Below are positions 48,294 to 61,797 of a DNA stretch of 64,000 nt, one piece after another. A program made the position numbers and the translations under genes. The notes below the pieces were generated by a model. It was not told the DNA's origin. It was given only the letters and a program-made list of their open reading frames with translations, and searched no databases. Within the stretch, counting starts at the first letter, position 1. Every line of letters begins with the position of its first letter. The stretch comes from Tetrahymena thermophila SB210 (Eukaryota > Ciliophora > Oligohymenophorea > Hymenostomatida > Tetrahymenidae), in contig NW_002476434.1 in NCBI RefSeq assembly GCF_000189635.1, positions 744,001 to 808,000 on the forward strand, given 5' to 3'.

Positions 48294-50448
48294 CTCTTTT
48301 GCTAACTCTAACTAAGGTTAATAAATCTTGTATAAATTTTTGAATGCTTGTGCTATTTTTGATCTGTTTAATAAATCTACTTTTAAAACTAAAAAATTAA
48401 TCGACTTTTTTGTTAAAATTTAATTTTTTAATAATTTTATTAAGATATTGAATCTTTATTGCTAGTTAAAATGATTAGAAATATCAAAAACTAATTAATA
48501 CTATATTAAAGCACTATTTCTTATTAATTAATTTATTCTTCCAACAGAAAAATTTGTTAAAAAAATTATTGATGGTAGCTGACTATTTCCTTATTAATTA
48601 ATTATTTTAGTGTTATCGAATTTCGTAAAACCTAAATTTCTCTTCTACATCAAAAAAGAATTTTTATTTTATTAAATTTTATTAATCCATAAAATTAGAT
48701 TAATTCATTGTAATAAAAGAAAATAATTTGTATTATAACACTAAAAATATAAAACATAAAATATTTAATGTTAAGCTCAGCTAATAACATACAAATTTAT
48801 TAGATTTTTTTAACAATGCTATATTTTTATATATTTATCTATTATATTTAGTTTTTTCTTTACTTTATTATTAACTTTAATTTCACTTATAAAGATGAAA
48901 CATATTAAAATTAAGATAAAAAAAAATAATAAACATCAATAAGCATAAATTCTAGATTAAAAAAGAAAATATGTAGAATATTCTAAAAATTTTAACAGAA
49001 TTTTATAAAATTAAATTAAACGAGTTAAATATAATGTCAAATTTATTTGTGAAAGACATTGAAAGATTTTATTTTAAACAAATTAGTTTTTCTTATTTAA
49101 ATTGTGAGGTATCTATTATTGCCAATTAAGTAGGTCTATAATTTTTATTATAAAAGCTGATAAAATTTTCAATAAACATTTTTTTTAATAAAGGTTATTT
49201 TTGATATAAATAAATATTTAGTTTTAAAATTTTAGAAAAATACATAAAATATTAAATAATAAAAATAATTGATTTTAAGACATTATTTAGATTTGTTATT
49301 ATTTGAAATAAAAATAATAAATAGGAATATATTAAAATTATTCTTACAATTTTTATTATTTAAATATCAAAATTAATATTTTGAGAAAAAATTTTTTTAA
49401 ATGAAATAAAATCTTTTTATTTTTGAATGTTAAGAGCATTTTAAAGCATTATTATATACTTAAAAATTTTAATATTTTCTCTTAATACGATTCTATTATT
49501 TGCTTATTTTTATAAAATAGTGTAAAAATCATATTTAACAAGAAAATAAAACCCTTTAAACAATATTTTTTGTTAAAGACTAGATTTTAAAAAGTTAAAA
49601 ATGCTTTTTTGGATTTTTATAATAAAAATTTACTGAAGATTATAGCTCCAATCACAATAAATTAATAAAATACTGGAAGAATAGTCCTACGTAATAGTTA
49701 AAAATTATTTGTTTTAAATTTTAATAAGGAAATAATGAAGTACTTAAATCTGATTTGCTTTAATATTTATTTTATTTTATAAATATTTGCTTTTAAGTAA
49801 AGTTTAAGTAAGTAATATTTACAGAGAATGTTTTAGTATTTGTAAAAAGTTTTTATCTTAACAGCAATATTTTTTATAATATCAATTTCCATTTAAAAAA
49901 AAATAAAGAAAATTAAATGCAAATTATAATAAATCTTTCTATCTATCTATCAATCAATCATTCAATATATCTATCAATCTGCTTTGATTATTTTCAAGAG
50001 CTTTTTTGAGGTAAAATTTAATGTATTTTTAAAAATTAGTTTTTACTTTAAGATCTTAAAATCTTATTATCCAGAATGAATATCAATCATAAATTTTAAT
50101 TGAGTATTACAAAAATTTGTTAAATTTAATAAGCAAGCATCGATAATATTAAGTTTTCTTATAATTTATTTAGTTTTGCTTAATTAATTAACTAAAAAGT
50201 GGTCAGTTCATAAAAATATAAATTCTGTTCAGTTTGAAAAGAGATTATGTAATTAATAATAAAAACTGAAATCAAATAACAAAGGTAATAATAAATAACA
50301 AATAGAAGAACAAGAAGTAGGTAGAGGTATTGAATAATTAGAAGAAACTTCAAAGTTTAAAATTTCTTTATAAAGACAAAAAATTAATTATGGTAAATTA
50401 ATTAAAATGTTTTTTTTATCTTTTAAAATTATTTACCTTCTAATTAAA
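48294..50448. other. Divergent intergenic region
   Basis: About 2.15 kb. The first 150 bp probably include 5' coding sequence of the zinc-finger gene. The rest is A/T-rich with a CTAT/CAAT microsatellite at 49937-49962. No gene seen. Confidence 0.5.
49937..49962. repeat. CTAT/CAAT tetranucleotide tract
   Basis: Adjacent CTAT and CAAT units in non-coding sequence. Confidence 0.75.
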
Positions 50449-53400
50449 ATGAAGGAAGTGGCTTCAAGAGAAGAGTTCAATAATAGATTTTATGATTAGA
50501 GCTACATTCACGAAGATCAAAGTAAAATATATTTTTATAACAACAATATCAAAATGTCTTAAAAATATTTACTTTGTCAATTATTCCATATAGCTTTGAA
50601 CAAATCGTTTGACAAAAATCAGAATAAAGTCATTTTTGTTAAGGTGAGTGTTTTTATTTTGATTTTTATAGCGAAATTCATTCAAATTACTATATTGAGT
50701 TTAATAATTACACAATATATTTATTCAAAAATTACTTTATCAAAAAAAGCACACAGATGAAAGAATCCAATCAAATAAGATATCTTCAAATGCTAAAGAA
50801 CTAGACTCAATTTTAAATAAATATAAAGCTAGTCCTAAGCATGTTGACAGCTCATTCAGATCATTTTATGAAAAGGTAGAAATTGCTTTTTATATAATTT
50901 TATTTTCAATGAATTCTTCTACTTGTTTAAATTAACATAAAGCAAAAGAAGGATTTGAATGAATAGTAGCTATTATAGCTATTTATTGAATTTTTTTTGT
51001 TTAATTTCAGTGAATATCTTTATGGTAAAAAATATATTAAAAATGTGATACTTTAAATTTAATATAAATCCAAGTAGCATCAATAAATTCAACAAACACA
51101 TATTTACAATTTTATAATAATTTATCCATTTTTTTAAAAAAAGAGTAATAGAAGCTCAGGGAGTTTGAATAGCAATAAATAAAATTCATAAAAGACTATT
51201 GATTCTAAAAGAGGCTATGCAAACTCAAAAAGCAACAATCATAGTAATAACCAATTAAATACTTCTAACCCTAACCTAAAACATCATACCAAATAATATT
51301 AAAATTATGTGAATGAAGCTAAAAACACTAAAATAAATTAAGAATCCAAATACGAATAGCATTAAAACCTCAACTAAAATAAAATATTTAAGTAACTTCA
51401 ATATGCTGATTAAAAGAATGTTTTTCATAGGTAAATAAATCAATAATATATTTTTGCATAATATTCATAATTAAAATCATAAAATAGGTTATCTCGGTAG
51501 AGTCCTTTGAAATATGATAGTAATATTAAACCCACTTAATAAAATCAACTGAAAAAGTAAAATAGCTAAAATTCTAAAATTGGGAAAGAAGATTTAGATT
51601 ATAAGCAGCAAGTTTTTAAAGAAAATTATACATAAAATATCAACAAACAATATATTTAAACATTTAATTCTCCCCCTAGAAACTGTAATTAATTTTAGAA
51701 TCAAAAATAGTAAAGAGTATAATTGGAAAATTCTAAATCTCCTAAGTAGATTAATGACGTGAATAGTAAAAATTCAAATGATTCGTTCCTTCATATAAAA
51801 TAGCTTCAATAGCATTTAAACTGTTATTTAGGAGATATTAGTAAATTTAAATAATCAGAAAAATAAAATGACAACTATTTTGCAATTCCAATGTAAAAAA
51901 GAAGTAACAGCATTTTATCTGTTTAAAAGGAAAGATCCTCGCATTCTCGTAGTAAGACTGAATAATAAACAAGATCAACTTCTCCATAAAAAAAGTAGAA
52001 CTCTGAAGAAATATCTGAAATTTATGTTAAAATGGTAGAAATAGAATGTGAGCAAAAAGAATTAGAAATGAAATAAAATATATTAGAGCAATACAAAAAG
52101 CTGCTTAAGCATAAAATTGAAGCTAAAGATAAAAAACAAATAACAAAAATCAAAGCGCTATAGAAAGACTTGTAAATCAACTTAAATATTTTAGATGAAA
52201 ATTTAAATGATATAAGCAATATTGAGGCATGCGATGCAAGTCAAAATAATTACAATACTCCTAAAGATATGGATGAAAATAAAAAACAAATCCGATTTTA
52301 ATTAACTGAAGAAGATTAGATGTCTTAAACTGTAAAAAATCTAAAAAATTCATAATCAGCTAAATCCTTCAATAGCAATCCAACAAAAAGTAACATTAAA
52401 AATAAGCTAGTCCCTGAAAAAACCACAAAAAATTAAATGTAAAACTAAAAGCAAAAAGTGATATATTCTGATCTGGTGAAGAAGGCTAAAAATTAGGTTG
52501 ATTTAAATGAAACTCAGCAATATAAACCTTGTCTTCCTAATATTCTAATGTAGAAAATTAAGGATCAAGGCAAGTAAACTGAGAAATAATTATAAACGAA
52601 TGATAAAAAGCAATAAATATAAAAATAAAAATCTCAATCACCTTCATATTAAGATCAAAAAAAATAAAAATCAACTATCTAGCTTATGCAGGCAAGAGAG
52701 GATTTTCTAAAAAAATGCTCTCAATAGAAAAAAGACTAGTTGAATACGAGAAAACTGAATGTAAAATAGTAAGAAAATTAAAAAAATGACAATATTACTT
52801 ACAGCAGATCAAATAGCAGTAAACTCATTAATAATAATTCCAGTAAATTTATTAACTACACCAGTAATAATATTTCAAATAATAATAGCAGTAATACTAT
52901 TCATAATAATTCTAATAGACAAAAAATATAAGTTAATAATACTACCAATACAAATGATTATGAAAATTACCCTAATATATATAGCAATAACAATAATAAA
53001 AATTCTCCATCTTTTTCTAAGTAAAAATCCATCACTATTGAAGACACTAAATAATCATCAAATAGAGATATTTAAGAAAATGAAAATATAAATAGTAATA
53101 GCAAGTTGCAATAGTCTACTACTACAAATAGCACTTTCTAAAATCCATCTTTGAATTACAGAGAATAAGTATTTCCAATTAACCAACATGATATGAACTT
53201 AAAGATTAATGAACTTAGAACTTGTATGACAGTATCTAACCTTACAGCACAAGAAGAGGAAAATAAAAATTTATCTTAATTTAATTATATTGTAAGTGAA
53301 AACTAATGGAATTCACAAGTTGAAAGCAAGGGAAACATTTCTGCCAATCTGCAACAAGCTTAACCTAACTAATTCAATACTAGCTAATTTATTTAAAGTA

Positions 53401-54923
53401 ATAAAAACATTTAGCCAATATAAAATAACTATAGTTCGTATACTATTTATGGCTGCCCTTCATAAAATGATAACAATAGATACGCAGAATATAATTTAAA
53501 TCACGATACAAATTAAATTGAAATAAATTAGAGCATTTCTAATCTAAACAACTTAAACAACAATCAACATACATCTCTATTTGTTAATGACCCCAAAATA
53601 TCTTTCACTAACTTGAATATTGAAAATGTGCAAAGCAGCCCAAAGTGGTAAGAAAATGAGAATAATTTTAATTGGAAAGGTGCAGCTGATGGGTAATTAG
53701 ATAATGTTATGTAATGTTCTGCTTCTCATAGTTATATTAAATAAATGATTTAACAAACTAATTCAACTTAAACAAAAAACGCTTTTAATAATAACGAGTT
53801 AAAAACAAAAGAATTTGATGAGCCAGAAGATTTTATCAATAAAAATATTAATTGGTAATTTGAGAGATCGTCATAAAAAGATATTTAAGCTCTTTAATAA
53901 GAAGAACCATATGATTTAAGCCAAATAAATGCAAGTAGATCAATCAATATTTGTAGTAACGATTAATTTTAAGCAACAATTCCTCTTTATATCCAGCAAA
54001 GATCAGATTCACCATAAAACCAATAAAACTAAAAACCTCATACGAGTAATAGATTACATGCTAACTTATAGAAGTAGATAAATAAAATATTAGAGGGCAA
54101 TCAACAGAATGCTTAATAGATTAATTAAGAAATAAAATATCCAACTACAGAGGAAGCATGCAATCAGCAATAAAAAATATCAAAACCTAAAGAAGCCTTA
54201 AGTTAATAGAACAAACAATTTCTTAAAATTTGTAATTAATAAGATTTGATAAGCAATCAAGTCTTTGATAATGAAGTATTTGATATTGAAAATTAAAAAT
54301 ACGATATTTTAGAAATTCAATCTCCTTAGTATAAATTAATAAGAGAAGCAAGCTTAAAAAGTGAGAAACTCTAGCTGCTATAATTTTAACTTCAAGAGCA
54401 ATTACTAAAAAATTTAGAAGAGGAAGAAAAAAAAATAAGTTTTTTATCTGCCACCTAAAATGTAGTGGATGATATCTCTTCAAGAAATATGAAATGGCTG
54501 CAAAGTAGAGAAAAAAAATTAAACCAAAAGAAAGAATAAAAAAGTAAAAAGGAGCTAGATGGATGTACATTTAAGCCTAATCTGCTTAGTTAAAAGTATT
54601 CGAATGACAGTCACAGTCCTTCTAAATTTTCTTCAAATTCTCATCTTGACTAATAGCAGCTAACAATAAGTAATGACTCTAATTTTTCAAATAAAAGTAA
54701 AAGTCCAATAGCAAGATATGAAAACCCAAGCTCAAAAGATAAGCTATCAATATTTTCAAAGTCTTAATATGGAAGCTCTTAAGTGTTAAGCAAGCAGAAT
54801 AGCAATTCTTCAAATTTTGTATAAAAAAACAAATAAATAAACCCAAAAGAAAATAAACAATAAAATATAAGTTACCAATAAATGAATTTCAAAAAAAGAG
54901 GATCTCTTCATAAAATAAATTGA
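50449..54923 (+). CDS. 1323-residue low-complexity N/S/Q/K-rich protein with CTFKP motif
   Basis: Exons 50449-50521, 50594-50643, 50750-50875, 51144-51430 and 51488-54923 join in phase. The last is an uninterrupted 3.4-kb exon. Most of the protein is N, S, Q and K-rich and probably disordered, with Ser-Pro sites (NSPPRN, RTSPQKK) suggesting phosphorylation. A helical coiled-coil segment lies near residues 355-430 (KMVEIECEQKELEMKQNILE). Near residue 1180 a motif reads MKWLQSREKKLNQKKEQKSK then KELDGCTFKPNLLS. Similar EL.GCTFKP segments occur in many ciliate and apicomplexan proteins, but their role is not established. No enzyme domain is present. A scaffold or cytoskeletal role is a guess. 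The start is the first ATG of exon 1, and the intron before exon 4 is 268 nt. Confidence 0.83.
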
Positions 54924-56375
54924 AATAAGTGAATAAGTGTTAAATTCTTAAATATTTTATTGAATCAATAAAATATAAAATCTAATTGAATAAAAAACCT
55001 GATATCTAATATAAATCTTAACTCTAATAATCAAATTTTTTTAATTATATTATCTGTTAAATACAATTTATATTTTATTTTTCAAAAACATAATTTTTGT
55101 TTATTTTCAAATTTACAAGTTTCTTAATCTATAAATTTAAAAGAGTAAATTTATTTAACTAAGTTATTTCAAAACAAAAAAATTTTTAGCTTCAAATAGC
55201 TATCAATTAAATATTTTTAAAAATATTTTGTACTTTTATAAAAAAATAAATTAATTAAATCTTGATTTTAATTTTGTTTTATATAGATTAGGAAAAACAG
55301 TTTTTATGTGAAATAAAATTAAAAAAATAGCTATTAAAAAAAGATGAAAAAATAAATAAAATAAATTGCTAAGAAGATAAAATAAAATTAATTAGTTTTT
55401 AACTAAAAATAGATAGAAATCCAATAATTCATAAAATAAAAATAAAGAGAATCATTTAAAGAAACTAGTAAATACAATTTTAAATAAAATACATTTATTA
55501 TTTTTGTTTTATTTGTAACAAATAAATTGAATTCTATTTGATATTTTTTATTTACATTTTAGTTTTTAAGTTTTATTGTTTAAATTTAATTATTTTTGTT
55601 TAACTAATTTTGATAAAACTACTTCATTTTATTTTCTATTCAGAAATAAATTGATATCTTGATTATTGTTTTAATTAAAAAATAATTTTTAATATTTAAT
55701 TGATTTGATTCATTCATTTTAATCTTGATATCTTTATAAGAAAGCTACTAAGAATTTAGAGAATAATTTTCTTCTTAACTATTAAATGAAGTAGAGGTTA
55801 ATTTATTTATCTAAGTTGTATAAGAATAAAACTATTATTAAGCTTCAACAAGCTATCAATTTAAATTATTATAAAAATTTTACATACTTCTTTTAACATA
55901 AATCAATAGTTTAAAAAAAATCCTTTTATTTTTGTTTTAAATTAATTAAATAACTTGAATTCTATTAGATATTTGATTTATAAATTTTAGTTTATTGGTT
56001 CTATTCCTAAAATTTAATTATTTTTAAATTTTGATAAAACTATTTTATTTTAAAATAAAATGATATCCTCACTATTCTTTAATTAATAGAATGATTTATA
56101 ATATTTAATTATTTTTATTCTTTCATTTTAATCTTGAAATTTATTAAAATAATGAATGCATAACTTTATAATCAATTGAGGCAATCAATCGCTTTTAATT
56201 GATTATAAATTGTGTAATTTAAAAGAATGTGATTTTTGATTGAATTTAAAACTTAGAATTAATTAAACATATCTTATTTTGCTAACAGTAGTAATTGCAA
56301 TTAACTAATTAACACAATTTATCTATCTATTTATCTAAAAAAACAATTTAAAGATTACTTAATAACTTAGTGAAT
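54924..56375. other. Intergenic spacer with imperfect duplication
   Basis: About 1.45 kb, very A/T-rich, no gene. It contains the two diverged copies described at 55146-56140. Confidence 0.6.
55146..56140. repeat. Imperfect tandem duplication in intergenic DNA
   Basis: Copy 1 runs from about 55146 to 55740 and copy 2 from about 55795 to 56140. Shared blocks in order are AGCTTCAA..AGCTATCAAT (55189, 55841), TTGAATTCTATTTGATAT, AATTTTGATAAAACTA and CATTTTAATCTTGA. Copy 1 carries about 220 extra bases between the first two blocks. Divergence is high, so the duplication is old. Confidence 0.6.
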
Positions 56376-59300
56376 ATGAAAAAAAGTATTGTTGATCAGA
56401 GCAATACTGAGGAAGTTGTTGGTAGCAATACTAATAAGATGAGTAAGGATAGACTTGGAAAGCCAAAAGACTAGCAAGTTAATCATTCAAAAAGCAATTA
56501 AGACTCTTAATAATAAGGAAAACATAAGATAAAATATGAAACAGCTTAATAATAGAAAGAAATAATATAAAGAAATATGGAAAAATATAAATAGATATTT
56601 GACAGTAAGTTTTTGAATGAAGGAGATTAGTAGCAAAAATAAAATAGCTAATAAATAATTTATAGCGGAAGAAGTAACCCTGCAATATCTGAAAATCAAC
56701 AACCAACGTTGAGTATGTAAAATGATACAAATAATACTGGAAAAAAATTATAGTTTAGATATAATTCTTAAGGAAACTTATCACCTACAAAGAGACATGA
56801 AATATCAATTATTTAACCTTCAAATGCTTAGAATTAACAAGCTTATGCTTAAATGACATCAAACAATGATTTATCAACTTCATTTATACCTAAAAATATA
56901 TTCGAAGATATTTTAACTAATCCTATAAAAGACAATTCATAACAGGTTACTCTGAATGCTTTTAAGAGTGTGAAGGTTTCTTCTACTAGGCTAGAGCCAA
57001 TAAGTGGTTTGTATTCTCAAGGAGAAAATAGGCTTGCTGATGAATAGCTTAGGTAGAAAGCTCAAAACGCTTAATAATTATTGTCACAATAAAAAAAATT
57101 ACAGCTTAAAAGTATAAAATCTAATCATGATATCTCTTACTTCAAAGATCAAAAAGATTATAGGTACTCTGGCCACATAGATCCACAAACTGCAACAAAT
57201 ACTTACATCCTTAAAAATCCTGCTGTTCTCTTTCATGTAAATTTGAATACAAATGCTTTTTAAATACATATTAAATGATTATAATTTTAAAAAATATTAG
57301 TCAAGTTAAGAACAAAAGAAAGGAAATGTTTATATTCAAAGTAATCATAATTTGTATTTAATGGGTTAATGATTGATTAAATTACTATTAGAATTTAAAA
57401 ATAGAAAATATGTTTTTTAAAGCTACTTTAAAGAATTCAAGTTATTCAATTAAAAAATCCAACAAATTTCATTGATTTTATCATAAATTTATTTTAATAA
57501 TTTTTTATTTTACATAGTGTATGAGCACTCTCATAATAAAGAAAAATTTGATACTGATTTGATTTCTATTTAAAATAAAATTCTTATGGAAGAGCAAAGA
57601 AAATCAGTAAGTTAGTAAAATATTAAAAGTCATAATATTAGCAATATTTTAAGCCATACTGGTGCTAAAATTATGGATTCAAATAAGACTTCAATGCAAA
57701 ATCTTACTCAAAATCAATTACCTTTTTCAGTCAATAATTTAGATTCTAAATAAATTCTGTAGAAAAGAATGTCGGCTGATTAAAACAATATTAATTAATA
57801 GTAATAATCCTAGAGTTAAAATAATTCAATAATATAAAGCGGATTTTCAGTCTCTGGAGGGTAAAAATTTAGATCTAATAAAGACATTCTTCTAACAAAG
57901 CCAACTAATAGAAGCGAAGTAACTAACTAACTAACTAATTATATATCTTAAAATGATTAGTTTAATATATCAAATATTTAATTTTAATATAAATTTATGA
58001 ATTTAATTTAAAAATCTACAGGTTGTAGAATTAGAAAACTGGTTAACTGAAATGATTGATAAAGTACAGCTAAATGAGTACATGAATATTAAAGAAGTAT
58101 TTGACTAAATTTAAATTATTTACGTTGCTTGCATGAAAGAATTGATTAGATAAATCACAATTCAGTGCAAAGATAGAGGTAGACTCCTTTAAAAGGTATG
58201 GGATTCTTATCTTGATATCCTATAGAGAGGTATTGACCAAACTTAGAACTCAAAAATAGGTGAAGAAAAAGAATATCTAGATGAAGTTACTAGAATTCAT
58301 AAAATGTATGATCAAACAATTAAATTAATCGAAACTGAGCTAGAAAAAAAAAAGAAAGAAGTCAAAGATCAGTGTAACAAACAAAAATGTTAAATTTCTT
58401 CTAAAATATAAATTATTTTACTTAATAAGCAAAATAGTCAGAACAGTTAACAGATGCGATTCACTACTTTAGAAAAAAAGTTAAAATGTATGAAATAGAA
58501 ATAAAAAAAGCTCAGTAAATGGAAGAAGAATTAAGATTTGAGCTCGAGGCTGCTTTAAGTGAAAATTTAAAGCTAAAGTTATTACAAGGAGATAATAAAG
58601 TGCATGACGATAATCACCAAAATTATCATCACAGCAATCATAATTAATCAAAAAATTCAAATCAAGTTAGCTTATCGAATACTGTAGGAGAAGAGTAATT
58701 TTAATAATAAAACTAAGACTTAGAAGGAATAAAAAGCATTTAATAAATAAATTTTGAGAATGCACTATCAAAAAAGAGCTCAGTTACTAATCTGAAAGTC
58801 GTTGAAAAGAAGAGCAAAGTATCTGTTGTTTCCCATTTAATTAATTTTAGTAAATATCATATTTATTTGATAAATTTAATAACTGAAATAAATTTTTTTT
58901 TAGATAAGAGGAATATGGTAGAAGATGAAGATGATGAGAAAAAAAAGAAAGACTACTTAAATTCTTTTAAATACTCAGCTTAAGAAAAAGATGCAATGAG
59001 TGATGATTCTGACATATTTGGAAAAAACGAGGAGAAAGAAAGCAGACAGAATGAATTAGAATTTTTTATGGAGGAAGAAAAAAAATTGGCAGATTTAAAG
59101 ATACCAGAATTAGAACTATTTGACATCGTTGAAACAGGAGTGCAGACTGATGAAATTAAAATTTCAGAAAATGAACACATTAATTTTTTGATTAAAGAGC
59201 TCTCATAGAATAGCATTTTTGCTGATTCTTCTCCTGAACTAACCAAAATATATACAAATTCTTATCAAATAGTTAAACAGAGTGCATTAGATCTTAGTTA

Positions 59301-61797
59301 AAAAGAAACTATTTTAAATGCGTTAGATCATTGCAAGTTACAAGTTGTTACTTATGAAAAATTAGCTTATGTTAATGGACAGCTTGCCTCTAAAAACACT
59401 GAATTATAATAATAAACTCTCGATCTTGGTATTTAATTAAAAGAAGTTGAACAAAATTATTAAGACAAAAAGAGAAGATGGAAGAAGAGAGCCTTAACAT
59501 ATATTGAAAAAATTAAATCGGTAAGACTTAAAATTTTTTGGATTGAAAGAGAAATTTGGGAAAGTTTTTCTTTCCTATTTATTTGAAAAATGTTTCATTT
59601 GGATTTTATTTTACTTAAATTTCATTTGATCAAATGAGTAAACAAACATTTTTGATTAACAACTTTTTTTTTATATTAAAGTAAGAAGAATAGATTCAGA
59701 CCTTAGAAAGCACAACTGAATAAATGGAATAAAAGCTTTTAAAAAATATTAAATAAAAATAAATGGTTACTGCTGTTATTGGTTAGTTGTTGAAAAAACC
59801 TACTCAAATATAAGATTAAGATAAGTTGGAAGTATTAGACTAACATCATGTTAATTAGGACTAAGAAGAAAATATCTTATCAACAGAAGAATTAAATGAA
59901 TAAAAAAATATGACTGATTCTTAGTTTATTGGATCTTTAATTTTAGAATAGTAGCAGGAATTAAAAAATCTATAATTACCTGAATAATAAGGTCTGTAAA
60001 GGATTTTATCCTAATATTTAAGCAAAGAAGTTTTAGAAGTAATTCATTTTATTTTAAATAAATTACAGTAAATAATTAAATTAATCAATTAATTGATTAG
60101 GAAAATGGTGAGCCTAAGTCTAGAGAAGAATTAAATAAGTTGCTTATAAAATTAGGAGGTAGAAGGGAAACAGATATGTAATTTAGCAGAGGAAAGAAAA
60201 ATAAAGGTTCTATCATAGAATCTAAAAAATTAGCTTCACAAAGTAATACATAATAAATAATAAATGAAAATTAAATAAGTGTAATTTTTATTTTTATAAT
60301 AGCAAAATAGACAAAAAGAATTTACTCTCAAAATACTAATTAAGCAACTAATATTCTAGAAAATATTCTTAAAAAGAGAAATTCTATTAAAAGTGCTGTT
60401 GTTCCTCTAGCTTCCATCTAAAAATTCTTTACTGTAGTATATTAAGAAATTCTCAAAAATGAATAAGCATTTAGAATACCCTTACATGTTTCCTGCTATG
60501 ATATTTTGATACAAAAGCATGGCCTAAAAAGAGTTGCAGAAGATAAGCTAGCTAGAGTATAAAATTTAATTATTTATTTTAGTTTATCTTATCAACAAAG
60601 TATATTTGAAGATTTATTAATTTATTTTCTAATAGATTATGAAGAGCGTTTATGCTTATAAAGATAAAAATATTAAAATGGAAATGGTAGCAACTTTCCT
60701 TGGTCTTAATCATAAATACGATGAAACAGATTACTACTATTTCTTGTTGGGCTTAAAGTACTTCCAAAACATAAACCATAATATTTTAAATTTAAATAGC
60801 GAGCATGGCTAAATAGTAACTGAAAAAGCTATTGATTTTATTAATATTTACTTTTAAGATAAGTTAGGTAAACATAATTTATTTTTTCTTATTATTTAAT
60901 AAAACTGTTTATGTTAAAATAGAAAAAGAAGGATTCAACAAGCTTATTACAGATATAAAGATGACCTCACTTTGTAATTAACAAATTATTTTTTTATTTT
61001 AACCAATATTCTTTGTAATTATTTTGTAGAAAAAGGTATTGAACTTGAATTGTTGATAAAGAAATGTCTATTTTATTATTCAGAAAGAAAAGAAAAATAC
61101 AAGAAACATATAGAGGATATATTCTATGCTACTGATGTAATAAATTGATTTTTATTGGTATTATTTATTCATTAATTTTTTATAATTTAAAAAAAGCTCG
61201 ATGCAAATGATTAAATTGAACTCTATGAATTTGACTTAATTTTCAGGTTCATTGAAAAAGATATTTATGATATTAATAAAGTTGAAGAAATTTTCTTTGA
61301 TGAAGCGGACAATATAAATCCAAGTAATGGAGAAAAGGCTCTATCTCTAAATAAGTTTGTTAATCTTTGTGTGTAAAAGAATTTGTTCAGCTAAGAAAAA
61401 TGCTAAGCATTCAATTAAAATTTCAAAGAACATGGAGTAGCAACTAACTTTGAACAACTAAAAGAAAATGCTTCAGAATACAAAAAATAAATTAAAAACA
61501 GATTCTTAAAAGCAGGTAAATTTATGTCAGAAATTAAGCAAATTATCAAAACTCTCTTTAAGTTAATTGCAGAACCTTCGCCATAGAGACCAAATAGTAA
61601 ATAATTAATTTATAATATAATTTATTTTATTTTATTATTTTATGAAAATAGGTCTGTGGGTAAGTTACTTACTTATGGAAAAAGAGTCTAGGTCTATCCT
61701 TATAGATTTTGAAGCTAATATTTTATTACAAAACTTGCTTCCAGTAAAAATTCAAATGCTTGATATTATTGGCAGAAGATTTGAAGAAATACTTTGA
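56376..61797 (+). CDS. Coiled-coil axonemal protein, AXDND1-like, with C-terminal EF-hand
   Basis: Thirteen exons: 56376-57236, 57526-57918, 58022-58388, 58430-58849, 58904-59520, 59682-60038, 60101-60278, 60303-60556, 60636-60867, 60923-60973, 61030-61136, 61197-61596 and 61652-61797, giving 1460 residues. The first 415 are Q/N-rich. Residues about 418-680 contain WLTEMIDKVQ, then ACMKELIRQITIQCKDRGRL, LQKVWDSYLDIL and long coiled coils. This resembles the axonemal dynein light chain (p28/DNALI1) fold as found in AXDND1. An acidic coiled-coil middle follows. The C-terminal third is globular (SVYAYKDKNIKMEMVATFLG) with an EF-hand loop, TDLDANDQIELYEF, suggesting calcium binding. A cilium location is inferred from the family. 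One candidate intron is only 24 nt (60279-60302). The splice to exon 2 uses a less typical ATGAG acceptor. Confidence 0.75.

Noticed and set aside
52786-53091. 101-codon Ile/Leu-rich plus-strand ORF
   Set aside because: It is a frame shadow inside the 3.4-kb exon of the low-complexity protein, produced by repeated AATAAT codons for Asn.
54223-54570. 115-codon minus-strand hydrophobic ORF
   Set aside because: Antisense to the conserved CTFKP-containing part of the plus-strand gene.
56479-56730. Two overlapping minus-strand ORFs rich in F/Y/L
   Set aside because: Antisense to exon 1 of the axonemal gene, where Q/N-rich coding gives Leu/Ile/Phe-rich antisense frames.
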